Shown here piece after piece: positions 12,198 to 25,735 of a DNA stretch of 64,000 bases. The position numbers and the translations under genes were made by a program. Positions within the stretch are counted from its first letter, which is position 1, and each line of letters starts with the position of its first letter. This DNA is from Ceratodon purpureus (Eukaryota > Streptophyta > Bryopsida > Pseudoditrichales > Ditrichaceae): positions 3,947,040 through 4,011,039 of the forward strand of contig CM026430.1 in NCBI GenBank assembly GCA_014871385.1, written 5' to 3'. The notes under the pieces are model-generated. The model saw only the letters and a program-made list of their open reading frames with translations. It was not told the DNA's origin and searched no databases.

Positions 12198-13226
12198 ACT
12201 CTTATATTTGTACACAGACAGGATCTGTGGTTTATTTTTGGGCACAAAAGTGGACTGGTGAGGTTGCTTCAGTTGGAAACCACGTCCTCATATAATTCTC
12301 TAATGTGTGCTGGAGGGACTTAGATTGGGTTTCCATGTAGTATCATTCACCGTAAGGTTCCTTAGGCTTATGCTAGTGACTAGGTTCCAAAATCTAATGG
12401 GTTCTAGAGAAGTCTATTGGGATTTAATTTGGAGAACCCGTTGCTCAAGAGAATGAGATTTGCAGGAATTAGTAAGTTTAGTCACCGACTCTGTGGCATG
12501 GAAATATACGCTTGGAGTAGAAAGTACTCTGATAGCACGCTCTACATAGAGATCGCCATGGTTTAGAAATATTGATCTGATGTATGGGACGTAATCATCA
12601 TCTAGAAATGTATTATAGTTAGATGCCGCCGTGCTGGCATGTAAAAATGAGAAGCATTTTCAAGGCCGTTAGTCTCATGATGTGTTTGATCCTCGTTGTG
12701 TCACTTGAGCTTTCTTGTATAATGTTCTGCTTGAGTTGCCGTTCTTCAGCAGCACAGTAGCAGGATCTACTTACCCTTCTCTTCGGAGAGTAAACGATTA
12801 AGTGCATCAAACTGCATTTTCTGCTTCCAATGCTTGTGTCTTATGTTGTGCACCTTAAATTGTTGATTTTATGGAAGATTTGAGTTTCTTAGGGTCTGTT
12901 TGCGATGATTAGATGATATGTGCTTCATTGATGCCTCATACGGTAGATACTTCATTTCAGGAGGTGATAAAAAAAACACAAGATAAAACAGAGGATGAAT
13001 CAGTTTCATCTTAAAACATTGTATCTTCTGTTGTGTACCTCCAATACTGAATCGGGTTGAAATTTTTAGATTTGTAATGTGCAATAAGTCCAAAACACTT
13101 ATTAGTTATTAGTTTACTTATTTGTTTTAAAATTTTGAAGAGTATAAAAAGATTCTATTTGTAGTTGAAGAAGACAAATGCAATGTTAGTTCATTTGAAG
13201 TGGAGGTACTTCCATGGAGCTTAACC

Positions 13227-13465
13227 TGAACCTTGTTGTATGGGTACCTAAAAGTCCTTTGGGGGGATACCATGTCCGGTATCTTCAAGGCACTTATAAC
13301 TAGCTAGAAACTAGCGTAGTTATAGTGTCCATCCTCGAGAGGGGGGAGTAGTATTGTCCCAATTTCCCCTTGTCTCGTGGGCATCGGGTCATTAACATTA
13401 CAAACGGACACTTCATTCACGCCGGCCTCCAATAAGGGACCAGAGTTTCTATTTATCCATCTATC
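13227..13465. mobile_element. 239-bp insertion flanked by a 12-bp direct repeat
   Basis: TGGAGCTTAACC occurs at 13215-13226 and again at 13466-13477, and the matching place in copy 2 (27695-27706) has a single TGGAGCTTAACC. The insert has no coding frame, no obvious terminal inverted repeat and no A-tail. The long target duplication suggests retroposition, but the class is not clear. Confidence 0.6.
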
Positions 13466-13475
13466 TGGAGCTTAA

Positions 13476-16355
13476 CCACTAAAGGGCCTTGAGACCATTT
13501 TCTGGTCTCAAGCACTTTTGGGCTGGCTGTTCTGAGGTTTCATAATTTAATTATTTTATAATTTTTTTATACTATGTAGCTTTTAATGGTAGCTTTCCAA
13601 TGGCACAAATTTCAAAGCATTTGAAGTTACGATGCAAAAGTTATGAATTTTAAAAGAATCAGTTCTAAATCTGGGCAGCCAATAATCAATCAAAATCTTC
13701 CATTTTTTGCCCAAGTTGCCCCTCATTCACAAGGGCACAAAGAGACAAATAAAATTTTAAGATCTACTCCGATTGCTATGTAATTTTTTTTAAGTAGTTT
13801 CAATTTGGAAAATGGAAGGTAATTTCAGCACACCCCGTTTCACAAAATCAAAGATTATTTCCACTTTTGGACAGGGTTGTCATAATAGACAGACCGTCCG
13901 TTAGTCCGTTAGTCCGTCCTGGTGACAAAACACAGCCAAATGTCCGTCCGATAAGGGCGTTGACCGGTTGACTCATGGTAAGGTAAAACGAATTTACCTA
14001 GCGCTGACTTTCACGCACGCGAGCGCGAGCACGCGTGCACTTGAGCGCCTGCAATCGGGCGAGTTTGCACTCGGGCGCGCGCAGACGGGCGCGAGCATAT
14101 GGGCGAACGCGCGCAAAGAAACCAGCCAGATTTTTAGAAAAAAATTAAAAAATTAAAAATATTTATTTTTTAATTTATTTTTTGCACTCGCCCAATAGCT
14201 CGCGCCGGACTTCCACCAAGTTGTTGTTCATTTCATTTTGGTGCTACTTCTTCCTTTGCACTCGCCCATATGCTCGCGCCCAAGTACTCCCGCCCGTTCG
14301 CACTCGCCCGAGAGCTCGCACCCATCTTCCACCAACAAGTTGTTCATTTCATTTTGGTGCTAGTTCTTCCATTGTGCGCGAGAACTCGAGCGCAAGCATA
14401 TGGGCGAACGCGTGCAAAGAAACCAGCCAGATTTTTAGAAAAAAAATTAAAAATTAAAAAAATTAAAAATAAAAATAAAAATTTGCACTCGCCTCTATGC
14501 ACTCGCCCATATGCTCGCGCTCATCCGCACTTACTCGATAGCTCGCGCCGGACTTCCACCAAGTTGTTGTTCATTTCATTTTGGTGCTACTTCTTTCTTT
14601 GCACTCGTCCGTATGCTCGCGACCGAATGCTCGCGCTCGTCCGCACTCGCTCGATAGCTCGCGCCGGACTTCTACCAAGAAGTTGTTCATTGCAATTTCA
14701 TGCACAAATAATTGTTGCTAGACCAAGGAGCTCAGCTGCTCGGTACGCGATGTGATGGAGATCGATGATTGATGAGAACATTTTTGTAATATGATATTGG
14801 AATAAAAATAGTAGCAAAAGGCATAGATAATTAGATTAGTAGGAGATTTTGGAGTTGATTTAACTTTGTTTAAACTATAGCACTTTGTGTTCATTTCCAC
14901 TATCTTCGCGTTGATTAAATCAAAATTTATTTAAACGTCAATTCATCGTTGACTGTGTCGTTCATCACACTTGATGGCTTTTTATCCATGACATTTTTCA
15001 TATTTCTCCCATTCTATCCTTTAATTTGTTGATTTTTCTATTCTTCTTCCATTCTATCTTCTTGTTTTCCTTTTCTTCCATTTCCAGTGGATGATGTATT
15101 TATTTATTTATTTATTCTTCCATTAGTCGCCCATTCCATCTTTTATTTTTATTTATTTTTCCAATTGTCTACTGTTCTATCATCTTGTCCTTTTTAAGTT
15201 CATTATTATTCCATTCTATCTTCTCGTTTTCTTTTTCTTCTATTCTTAGTCTATCATGTATTTATTTTATCTTTCCCATTCTATGATGTATTTTTTTTTC
15301 CTATATTTGTTATTTAAACTTATTGTATGTGCCAATTGAATGAAACATGGTAAATAAATTCAAGAATAACATGAAATATAAGTTATTTACATATTTAATT
15401 AATGAATGCAATCATGAACAAAATATAAAACTATATTTAACAAGAATAACTTTAATAGTACGAAAATCAAGATTCAAATCATATAAGAACATATCTACAT
15501 GAATTTTGGAAGTTCGGTTTCAGTTCATTTTTGTGCTAGTTTTTTCTACGCACGCACCCAACCTCCACCAAAAAGTTGTTCATTTCATTTTGGTGCTTGA
15601 TTTTTTCCTATGTGCATGCCTACATGCACATGCCCAAAGGAGGAACTATCACCAAAATGAAATGAACAACTTCTTTGTCAAAGTCTCGCGCAAGCTCTCG
15701 GGCGCGAGCATTCAGGCGCGTGCGCGCTAAAAAAATTATTTATTTATTTTTATTTTTTATTTTTAAAAAAAAAATTAGCGCGCACGCGTGCCTACGGGCG
15801 CGAGTAGACGCGACGACGGGCGCCATCCCATGGTAAACAGTGTTAAACTGTGAGGACAGTAATTTTACTCGCGCGTAGGAGCTCGTCCGATAAGCGGGTC
15901 CGATAGTCCGGTAAAAACGTGTCCGTCACGTCCGTTACGTGACAAGACGACAATTTTATGCCCCGTCCGTCTACTATGACAACCCTGCTTTTGGAGCATG
16001 TATGAGTCTCAAACTTAGCGAGCTTATACCTAACTTCCATACTTAAAGGAATTGATGATCCTCTATGCATCAAATGTGTTTGCAAAGTACAATTTTTGGG
16101 CATCAAAACTCAAGTAAACTTGAGTGGCAGTGTCAAAAAAAAACTTTTACAGTGACTTCAAACTTTATAATCTCACAATCTGTATAGTGGATTGATCTCA
16201 AAATTGGTATACATCTTTTTAAATAAGGTAATTACAAGATCCTATAGTTCAATACTTAATTTCATGTTTAAATTCAGAAAACATTGGTTTAAATTAGGAG
16301 GGGTATGTTTTTGGCAGTTTTGGCTCCAAAAACACCAAGGGCCTTTTAGTGGAGG
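13476..16355. mobile_element. TTAA-bounded element (older), split by a hAT insertion
   Basis: The left end reads TTAA-CCACTAAAGGGCC and the right end GGGCCTTTTAGTGG-AGG-TTAA. The equivalent unit in copy 2 is 27705-28861. It predates the segmental duplication because both unit copies carry it at the same place. The 2.1-kb hAT element at 13872-15987 is nested inside. No coding frame. Confidence 0.65.
13872..15987. mobile_element. Non-autonomous hAT element (2,116 bp)
   Basis: It starts CAGGGTTGTCATAATAGACA and ends with the inverted version ACTATGACAACCCTG, with a perfect 8-bp target duplication CTTTTGGA (13864-13871, 15988-15995). The unoccupied sequence is present in copy 2 near 28498 (CCACTTTTGGAGCATG). 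The outer 136 bp on the left and about 175 bp on the right align with the ends of the 13.6-kb element at 37644. There is no transposase frame. The interior has GGGCGCGAGC-type motifs at both ends (about 14010-14120 and 15690-15830), degenerate repeats containing CATTTCATTTTGGTGCTA with GCTCGCGCC, and an AT-rich core (14800-15500). Confidence 0.93.
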
Positions 16356-16359
16356 TTAA

Positions 16360-17127
16360 CACATATGAGCATAGAAGTAATTCAAATCAACAAGAGTCTA
16401 TTCTGATCATTCAGTTTCTTGCATATGGTTTTAATAGCCTTTTAGTGTTGGTTATCAATATTTTTAGACTTTTAGAAATTCACCAAGAAACCTATACAAT
16501 TGGCAACTGCAATAATTTCAAATCATTTTCCATCAACTTTGTATATATTTTCTTCACAAATTATGCCATTTAATGAGCAAAAAGACTTAAAAGTGGTGGA
16601 ATTTAATATTATTATTTTGTTTAATAAATTAATGTGCTTAGATTTAAAGTACCAAACTTTGATATAGCTTCCTATTCTATCTTCTTAGACCTTACAAAAA
16701 TGCTTAACTACAAATGTGTTGCTTTGAAACAAACTATTTTGTTGCAATTATTACTTAGATATCTATTGTATCAGAGAGTTTATCTTTGCAAATTTTAATA
16801 CTATGATGAATCTTCATTCAATATAATAATCCTTGTTGTACTTTACATCTTTAGTAATAATTGCAAAGTTCTATAATGCATTTTAAAATTGATAAGGATT
16901 GTTTTTTAATGGATTCAAATAATTCAAATAATTCCAAATTATCACCAAAATTTGGATTTTTAAAAGTGGTAGTAGATACATGACTTCATCTACTACATTT
17001 ATAAGATTGATTTATCTCTTTTCTCAAATGGATGAAATTTATTGTGAAATGTTTAGCTTTAGCTATAATTATAAATCTTGCCATTAAAATAAACTCACCA
17101 AGGAAACTAGGGTTTATACATATAGAG

Positions 17128-17172
<45 letters not shown>

Positions 17173-20100
17173 AGATCGGTAGAGGTAAGGGTCTTAGAAG
17201 GTCGAAAAAAGTAGTCTAATAAATGATATTCTATGATAATCAAGAGTTATAATAAAGAAAATAATCCATTTGCCTTAGTCACTTCTCTACGTACATAGTG
17301 GAAATTGATTTTAAATCCAAATTTCTTTAAAAGCAAGACTTTGCCCAAAAAAAAAAAACTTTCATTAAATGTTAGAGTTCTGTTAAGATGTGTAGTCCAT
17401 TTGATGTAATAAGCCTATATTGATAAATTTGTGAAGTACTACCACATAATGACAATGTTAGTCATTGTTGAAACATATTTCTGAACACTCCAATACTATT
17501 GGCAGTTTCGATCTCCGTAGCAAAATCTCCGCATGCCACATAGGTACCTAACTCAAAGGTATATTCTCATTTATTTCTACAGAAGATAAAGAATAATAAT
17601 CCACTATAGTAATCCATCTCCTGCCCTCTTAATTCAATCAGCCACCAAAAAACAAAGATTTTAGTGTATAAGCAAACAATGGACTTCTCTCTGCAATATG
17701 GTGTTAAGTGCCTCCCTTCCTCGACCCCCCGGACCTCCCTCCATGGGTTGATTCCCCCTTCACTAATGCCAAGCACTACTCCTCTAGAGAATCCGCTCCA
17801 AACTCTCAAAAGCATTGCTCCAAATCCTTGCATGCCTTGGCATGAGCAATGTAAGCTATCCTTACTTATTGTGTCCTCCATCTTCTCTAGGTTACTTCTC
17901 CCTTCCTCATAAGCTTTAGATTTGAGTTTTAACATCAAAAGACAAGTCGGCCTTTCCCTCGGCCAACATCCTTGACACCACAACAAAAGGAATTTGTGAC
18001 TTAGCTAATTGTCTTCTAAAAGCTAGGACCAAATGGTGTTATGAAATTCTTGACGGCCAAATTAAACTATTGTGAATCCTATATTTTTCTGCAGTAAACC
18101 TTGCAAATGTTATTAGCAACCATGTGATTTTCAATTAAGATTTTACAAATCCAAGGTTAGGAGTGTTTTGCGGATAACTCAAATATCATCAATTTTTTTG
18201 CATCCTTGCAATCTACAAGAAGACTACTACCAAATCTAATTTATTATATTAAAACTCAAATGACTATTAGATTTGATTCTAAAGAGTTAGAAAACAATCT
18301 AAAAACTTCATCATCCCTAAGATGTTAAAGACATTATTTAAATCTACTACTTACTTCTTATAAATTTTTTACCTTCGTATCGGAATAATAATTAGTGCTA
18401 GAAACAATCTTATTCTTGTTTCTTTTTGTGGTTTTAAATAATTCAATCATGCTTGGAACTAATGATGTAGTTACTTCAATGGATGTTTCAACTCTTGTGA
18501 ATCTAGAAGAAATTTCTTTTCTTCCACAAATTATCTCCATTATCCTAATACAAGATCTAAAATCAACACATGTTCTCTGAGTTCCATTGACAAATCCACT
18601 GCCTCACACTAAAATCCATCTTCATTCACGATTGAATCTAATCTTAATTGTGCACAATAAAATGGTTGTAATGCCATTTCCTTCTCTCCTTGATTGAGTT
18701 TTGGGACAAATGAAAACAATGCCTTCTTACTTGCAAGTCTACACACCATTCTCTTTTCTTAGATTCATCATTACTTGTAATGAAATTGAATTATCAAATT
18801 GTTGTCATGTCAATGTTTCGGTTTTGAATGATGACACATGATACTCTGTACTTGAAATTGAATTTGGTTTCAATGAATTTTACGGGCTTGTTATTTACAA
18901 CTTGTCACTATTAATGATAAGTTATTATTTGATTCTACCAAGGATGTATTCATCTACTAATCATACAAATTAAAAAAGCATATGATTGAATCAAATTGTA
19001 AGTTGGAGATGTTTCATAAGTGAATACAATGATAATTTAATCTATGGAAGAGACAATTACATGATATACCATGCAAAATGTACAACATAGTATGTTACTA
19101 GCTGCATTCTGACTTAATACACAACATGGTTGAAAACCTAAAAATTGTGACTTTTAAATAAATTTGTAAATTTGATTTTCATTTTGTACTCAAAATGTCT
19201 AGTGGTAGGGCCCGAATTGCTTAGAGTAATAAAATATAACCAAAAATCATTTAATCTAGTTTCAATTTGATGTCTTCATATCTTTTTCTATCTGAACCAC
19301 TATTTCGAAATGACCATGTTGACAAAATTTTAGTCTTTATAATATGGTCTTCATAGATCTATGAATGCAGAATTGGCCTTGTTGCCCATGGACTTCATCA
19401 TGAGGGATGAATGCATATCATTATTTTTTTTATTTTGAAAATATTTCTTTACATAGGTGTTCAATTTGACAAATGTAGACCACATGGTACGTAAAACAAG
19501 GAAAGTTGATAGAGAAAAAAAAGATTGTCATAAACAAAATATTGTTCAATTATATATATTTCATACAAAAAAATACATAAATGATGTAACAACTTTCATT
19601 CAGAAAAAATCAAGACATATTGTATACAAGACAACGTTTATAATATAAGATAGTGTATACAATTTAGATATAATACAATAAAACAATGTTTCTACAAGGA
19701 TAGGTATTAAAATATACAGTGGCAATAATAAAGAAAAGAAATCCACTGCATGTAATTCTACAGATTTATGTGAAATTAACATTAGTGCTGAATATCTTGA
19801 GATATTTTCAAATTCAATTTTTCCCTTGGCATACTTTATTGAAAATTGAAAAACTATGAAAACCTTGCAAATTACTATCATGCATCTCTAATTTAAAAGT
19901 AAGAATCATTCAACACTTTTCCAGGTACATTTGGTGAAAAATTGAAAATGATTCTAGCATTTCATCAAGAAATAAATGATTGCATTGCCAAATTCCTCCA
20001 CAAATATTCAGCTACTTTTCCAACATAATATTCAACGAAAGAGTAATAGTCAACTCTTGAATTTTGGACCAATGCACATCCTATACATGATAAAATCAAA

Positions 20101-22973
20101 TGCATTATGCAAAGTACTAATTCCGTGCAATATAGCCAAAACCTGATTCACAAGTCATACAATGATTCCGGGTAGCAAATATCTTATCATATTTCTCTAA
20201 ATCAGAATCACAAGTAACAAATCCCTTCCTAAATCCAAGACCATAGCTTATATTAGGCCAATTTAGAGTAATGACACTTAAGAGCTGATACTGTAATTTT
20301 CATACAAACTTGATTGTTTGTCTTGAAGGTAAATCAATCCTTATTATTTTCCCAAGTTTCATTTATTGGCCATGAAAGAAACACTTCCAATTGCCATTCA
20401 AAATTATACAATAAGATAACCACTTTAAATAATGAAACAATTTTTTTTGGACCATCATAAATATAATGTATTTTTAAGCCACATTAACAACGTACATTCA
20501 AATAAACATGATATATATCTTAATATGAAACCACCAAGATCCAAGTGTTGTAATTGTTATAAACTAATATACATAAAGTGTAAGGTAAAAAGCAAAAGAA
20601 AAATTGCAATTTAGAGAAAAGAATAATAAGCGTAGGTGCATGTATATAGCATCTATACAAGCAATATAGAAGGCATAAAAATAATGCATTTGAGAAAACA
20701 AAACAACTATTGGCAAGATAGCTCTAAAGATGCAACATAGAAGGGAGAAGAAAAAGCCCATTTAAAGCAAAAGACAATAAAGGTGGTTGCTGACATGTAG
20801 ATTCTACAAAACCTTTCAATCTAGAAGGCATAAGAAAAAAAATTGTTCAGAGAATGATAGAGCAGATTGTTGGTAGGTGGCTATAAACAATTTACCATAT
20901 TTGATTCTTCATATAAGGTGTCTTCATGTCATGTACCTTTGGCTCTTGTAGTGCAACAGATAAAGACCAAGTTACACATTATTGACCAAGTTGTTTGAAA
21001 AGAATTGGCATGTTCCATGTAGGTCCTAGTCATGCAGTATTGACCAAATTGGTTGAAAGAATCCGCATGTTCCATGTTGCCCAGAGTCTTGCATTATTGA
21101 CCATGTTGGTTGAAAAGAATCTGCATGTTCCATATAGGCCCCAATCAAATATAAGGTTGCTCACAAGCAGTTAGACAAATAGTTAAAGACATTGTTAGAA
21201 GTATAGATCATAGATAGCGGATTTAATAGAATCAAAAACCATACTAGCACCGCAAGACGTTGCCAACACCTCTACTAGGCACTAGCCATCTCACACAATA
21301 ATTTACAGTATCATCCAACTAGTATTTACAACAAGATCCAAAATCACTAATGACATGCACAAATCATCACTATCTTCATTGAACTAAACCAAAATGACCA
21401 TCCAAAGCAACAAAACATCAATAGTAATTACTAATTCATCCAAAAAGACCATTTAACAGACAACAAGCACCAAAGTAATACAAAACGTAACCCTTACATA
21501 TATTTTAAAGAATGAACCTAAATAAAGAGACTAATTAGCAAAGCCTACATCAACTATATCTTCAAACAAACCACATCAATTGTGGTATCCACAATTCTAC
21601 AATACCTACCTTATAAAAGAAACCTCATCTACTATTGTATGCTTAATTCTAGCTCTAGAAATCTGAATCATGAGAGATGTGTAGTCCTTAAACAAACCAT
21701 ATCTACCTCCACTTCATGGGAATTGGGCTCTATGTGCAGCCCTACTCTGACTCAGCCATTGTTGCTTTAAGGACGTGGTTGAAAGCATGTATACTACTAG
21801 CCAATTAATAAATGAAGATATTACAAAAGCTTGTGACTCTGCCACTATTGCTTTAAAGACGTGGACGGTGGTTGAAAGCATGTACACTACTTGACAATTA
21901 ATAAATGAAGATAGTACAAAAGCTTAAGTTTAGTACTCTAGCCGAGGGGACCACAATTGTCTTCCATAAACACAAATTGATCTTTCTAGTATTTCAGACA
22001 AGTACTACAGTTGCCCAGACCACGTTTCTCTTATGTGAAGACATACTAAGTCCGTCAGTATTGTAATTGATATGACCCCATGTGCCATGTACCAAAACAA
22101 CAGTGGGTGAAAATTTAAGTCCTTTAACTCACCAACATGTCTTTTTTTTTTTGGCTCATTTTAGTATCATACTTTCCTTAAAGAAGGAATCTTAAACTTT
22201 AAGATAGTTGAGAGATGAATCATGATGCCGCAGGATTTATCACCCGAAATTCGTTTATCCCTCATCCACCAAATACTCAAATACTGGGTTTGAGGTGTGC
22301 AAGGTGGTATACTAGTTGCACACTCAAACCACACTTTTATTTACTAAACTTAAATGTTTCTTGATATTTCCCTCAATCTAATTTTATTGATTCATTTACT
22401 TTTTCAAGAATGGCTTTATATTTTATTTGTTGTGATTTTACTGAATTTTTATTTATAATCATTTAACGTATTTATTTATTTTATTAATATTGGGATTCAA
22501 TATATATGGAATCCATGTGTACCATTCATTCAAGTAAAGATTGTTCTTAGTAATGAAGTATTCAATTATCCCAAAGCTTTGTGCAACTTGTTTAAATTAT
22601 TGGATATCCATCATAAAAAAATTCTTCTTATATATTTCTTAACATTGAACTTCAGAATTCGTGATGGTTTGATACAAAGGCAATGGGAAAGGTTCATATA
22701 GTGACATATGACAATTATTAGTTTAGAATCATCATGCAAAAATTATTTTTTCTTCAATCTATAGTCTTCAAAACTTTTATATGTTATTTTTACTGCAATC
22801 ATCACTTATTTATACTCAATATGTTCAATACTAAGAAAGTCATTTGTGCAACTTTTACAAAAATAAAAAATTTTGTTTCCAAATGGGGGTCATTAAAATT
22901 ACAGGATTCATTGTCTTTGTCTTTATGTATATTTTCGGGTTTCTGTAATCCATTTGTAATGAAGAAAGAGATG
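16360..22973. other. AT-rich body of duplication copy 1, no supported gene
   Basis: This matches 29766-36960 in copy 2 apart from insertions, and parts match 51786-55600 and 57963-59395. I find only short open frames. Frames conserved in copy 2 (for example 17567-17986 minus with 31014-31358 minus, and 18395-18580 plus with 31989-32174 plus) reflect DNA similarity and contain no recognised domain. A 40-base A run lies at 17131-17170. Confidence 0.5.
17131..17170 (+). repeat. Homopolymer A40
   Basis: Forty consecutive A residues. The paralogous position in copy 2 (about 30508-30520) has only a short A-rich stretch, so this run expanded locally. Confidence 0.95.
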
Positions 22974-24519
22974 GTGGGAGAAAGCACAATAAAGTGGATC
23001 ACAAAGTGCAAAATGTGATCAATAAGAAGTGAATATGAAGTGTGCTGATTTTTAAAGCTCAAAGCTGATTTTGAGCATTTTGGTGTAATTTTTATCACTT
23101 TCTACGGTGTCATGAGGTTTCTTACAGGCATCTTCATAAAAAGAACATCCTCAATTGAAACTTAATTTGACCACTAGGTCTACATCATAAAAATGAACTT
23201 TTCCAAAGTCTTAATTTCTTCATTTGGTGGCCTCTATTGTCTTTAGAGGATGTTTTTTTCATTTTAAAAAAACAAGTTTGGTGAAAAAAACGCACAAAAA
23301 GTAACGCGGAAGTGACCCTCTTAAAAAATATCCTTGCGGTACTTTTGGAACCGTAAACCAATTAATGAGTATATGAATTTATTATTCTAGAATACCTCTT
23401 AAATTTACAGAGGGCACCACTTAATAAAAAGTGATTTTTTAATAGTTTTTAATTCTTTTATAGTCACTTTTTCAAATGGCTGCATTCACTTTTGCTTGGA
23501 TTTAAAGCCTTCATACAATAACTTTAAAGTGTCTACTTTGAACGAAACTTTTCCAAGTTGTAGAAAAACAAGTTGAAAATCCATATTAGCAAGAAAAATT
23601 GACTTCAATTACATCTTTCCATCACTTTTCTGCAATTTTTACAAAAAGGCTGAAACTGGCAAATAGCTAAGTACTTTTTTGGTCCACTTTATTGTGCTTC
23701 TTCCCTGATGAATCTCACTTCATGATAAATCTCACTTCATGATAAATCTCACTTCATGGTGAATCCTATTTTAATCGGGGGGAAGCACAATAAAGTGAAC
23801 CACAAAAGTGCTTATCTTTTTTCCAATTTCAGCCCCTTCTGTAAAGACTAGAGAAAGTGGGATTTACGTTATGTTGATGCAAAATTAAGTTTGGGATACG
23901 GAAAGTAGACTTGATCTTCTTCAACTTCCCAAAGTTGCGAGAAAAGATATTGAGATTACAATGGAAAACGGAGACGTCAAAGTGAGGCAAAGTGAATGGT
24001 CGTTATTTGGAAAAGTGAACATAACGGTTTAGGGTTTTGTCCAAAATCACTTTTAATTTTGCGGTGCACTCTACATGTTTAAGAAGTATTCTAAAATAGT
24101 CAATTAATATACTCATTGATTGGTTTAGGGTTCCAAAAGTATCGCAAAAATACTTTTTAAGAGGGTCACTTCCACGGTACTTTTTGTGCGTTTTTTTTCA
24201 CCGAACATTGTTTTTCAAATTGAAAAAAACATCCTCTAAAGACAATAGATGGCTCCAAATGAAGAAATTAAGACTTTGGAAAAGTTCATTTTCATGAATT
24301 AGAATTAGTGGTCAAATTAAGTTTCAATTGAAGATATTCTTTTTATGAAAATGTATACAAGATACCTTATGACAACCTAGAAAGTGACTAAAATGCTCAA
24401 AAACTACACCAAAATGCTCAAAATCAGCTTTGAGCCTTAAAAAAACAGCACACTTCATATTCACTTGTTGGTGGTTACATTTTGCACTTTGTGGTCCACT
24501 TTATTGTGCTCTCCCCCAA
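22974..24519. mobile_element. Foldback element with about 0.7-kb inverted arms
   Basis: The left end GGGAGAAAGCACAATAAAGT is mirrored by ACTTTATTGTGCTCTCCCCC at the right end. The inverted similarity continues inward almost to the centre, including AAAGTGCAAAATGT, the blocks around 23280-23345 and 24140-24215, and an inner pair near 23680 and 23780. The centre (about 23705-23765) has about four direct copies of a unit like GATAAATCTCACTTCAT. Copy 3 lacks the element at the corresponding place (about 55585). No coding frame, and no clear target duplication was seen. Confidence 0.75.
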
Positions 24520-25185
24520 TCATGTTTGTACAACTTTTACCTTATTCATTTTCATGAATCAATTTGTTATTTTAGATTTTCAGAAGCAATTGATGTAGGA
24601 GTCTCTTGTTTCTTTATGAACATAGAATACGATATCTTTGAAGCAACTGCAAACCTTAATTAGAACTATACATGATAGAATACAAGTAGTTGTTTCAGCA
24701 AAATAGTAAAAATTACATCATAATGAAACTAACAAAACCTGAAATTGCGAAACTCGATCAGAGAAGAATAGTTGCAGAACGGGTTTGATGTGCATGAGTC
24801 TCCATGGGTTCAGGCTGGTGGATAGTTTGGATGGAAACCCATCCACCAGAGATTAGAAAGATTGTGCCCAAGTTGTACAATATTATCGTGGTAACAACTA
24901 GCGCATTAGAATTTGGCGTGAACTTGAGTCTTACACAAAAGCCAGTGAGATGATGGTGGGAGGAGAATATTGCATGTGAAGTTGGTATGCGTAGCCATCA
25001 CCGCTCTGGAGCTATAGGAAAAGGTTCTCGGGTAGGCCCAGTTGCTACGTGGCCTCGTGGCCATGGTGACCTTGATGATGAGCCAACAATGTCGAGGTTG
25101 ACGATATTTCACGCTTCCACTATCTCACTAATTTTAGATCGTCGGGCGGCTCGGGCAGGGCAAGAGGCCTTTGAAAACTTATAGA

Positions 25186-25193
25186 GTATAAAG
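25186..25193 (+). promoter_or_regulatory. TATA-box candidate of hairpin locus, copy 1
   Basis: GTATAAAG is conserved at 37107-37114 and 56441-56448, always followed by AATTGCTCT or AGTTGCTCT and CACAACTAGAATCT, about 400 bases (325 bp in copy 2) before the inverted repeat. Confidence 0.5.
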
Positions 25194-25599
25194 AGTTGCT
25201 CTCCCACAACTAGAATCTCCACTACCCACTGCACTTGCAAGCATGATTCTGTTCCTCCTTGTGTCAGTAACTTCTATGGCCAGTACTACTATGTGCCTGC
25301 GAACAGTTTGATACTAGCTGTGTTATTTGCATTTTCCCACTTCAGTTGATCATGCAGTGTGAATCCTTTGAAATTCCAACAAGCTGTCCGGTTTGGTTAC
25401 ATGTGGAACTGATGTACGTGGCCACTGATACATGCCAATGATACAGGTTGGGGCTCGGGCTCTGGACACCAGCAAATTCGCTGCTTTTGCTACTTCGTCA
25501 GCTGCCATGAACCCAGGCCGGTTCGATGGCATCAGCCGAAGTGGCCAAAGTAGCGTAATTGCGAGACAATGTCTTGGAGTCCCGCAAGGGTGTTGGCAG

Positions 25600-25735
25600 T
25601 TGCGGGCGAGAGAAAGGCTCTCTCCGGGTTAGGTTGTTGTGCAGTGTGTCTTGCGACCTTCAACCAGCTCCAAGATGTGTCAAGATCGCAGTGCACAACA
25701 ACATGCGTGATCCTGCCCCAAGGAGAGCTTTCCAG
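25600..25735 (+). repeat. Hairpin-forming inverted repeat, copy 1
   Basis: The left part AGGTTGTTGTGCA (25631-25643) pairs with TGCACAACAACATGCGTGATCC (25692-25713), and GGCTCTC pairs with GAGAGCTT further out. A loop of about 45 bases separates the arms. The left arm lacks the GGATCACGC block seen in the copies at 37431 and 56768. The right arm lies in a frame ending in an ALDII-stop tail that is also seen at 56892 and, on the minus strand, near 63608, so the arm may derive from an old coding exon. Confidence 0.6.

Noticed and set aside
11820..12245. 141-codon antisense frame overlapping the 119-residue gene
   Set aside because: Copy B breaks it with a stop that is silent on the plus strand, so the plus strand is the coding one.
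14182..14755. Frames of 91 and 161 codons inside the small hAT element
   Set aside because: Low-complexity translations of degenerate repeats, with no transposase motif.
17131..17170. A40 run as the tail of a retroposon
   Set aside because: The flanking sequence is collinear with copy 2 on both sides and there is no target duplication, so it is a local expansion.
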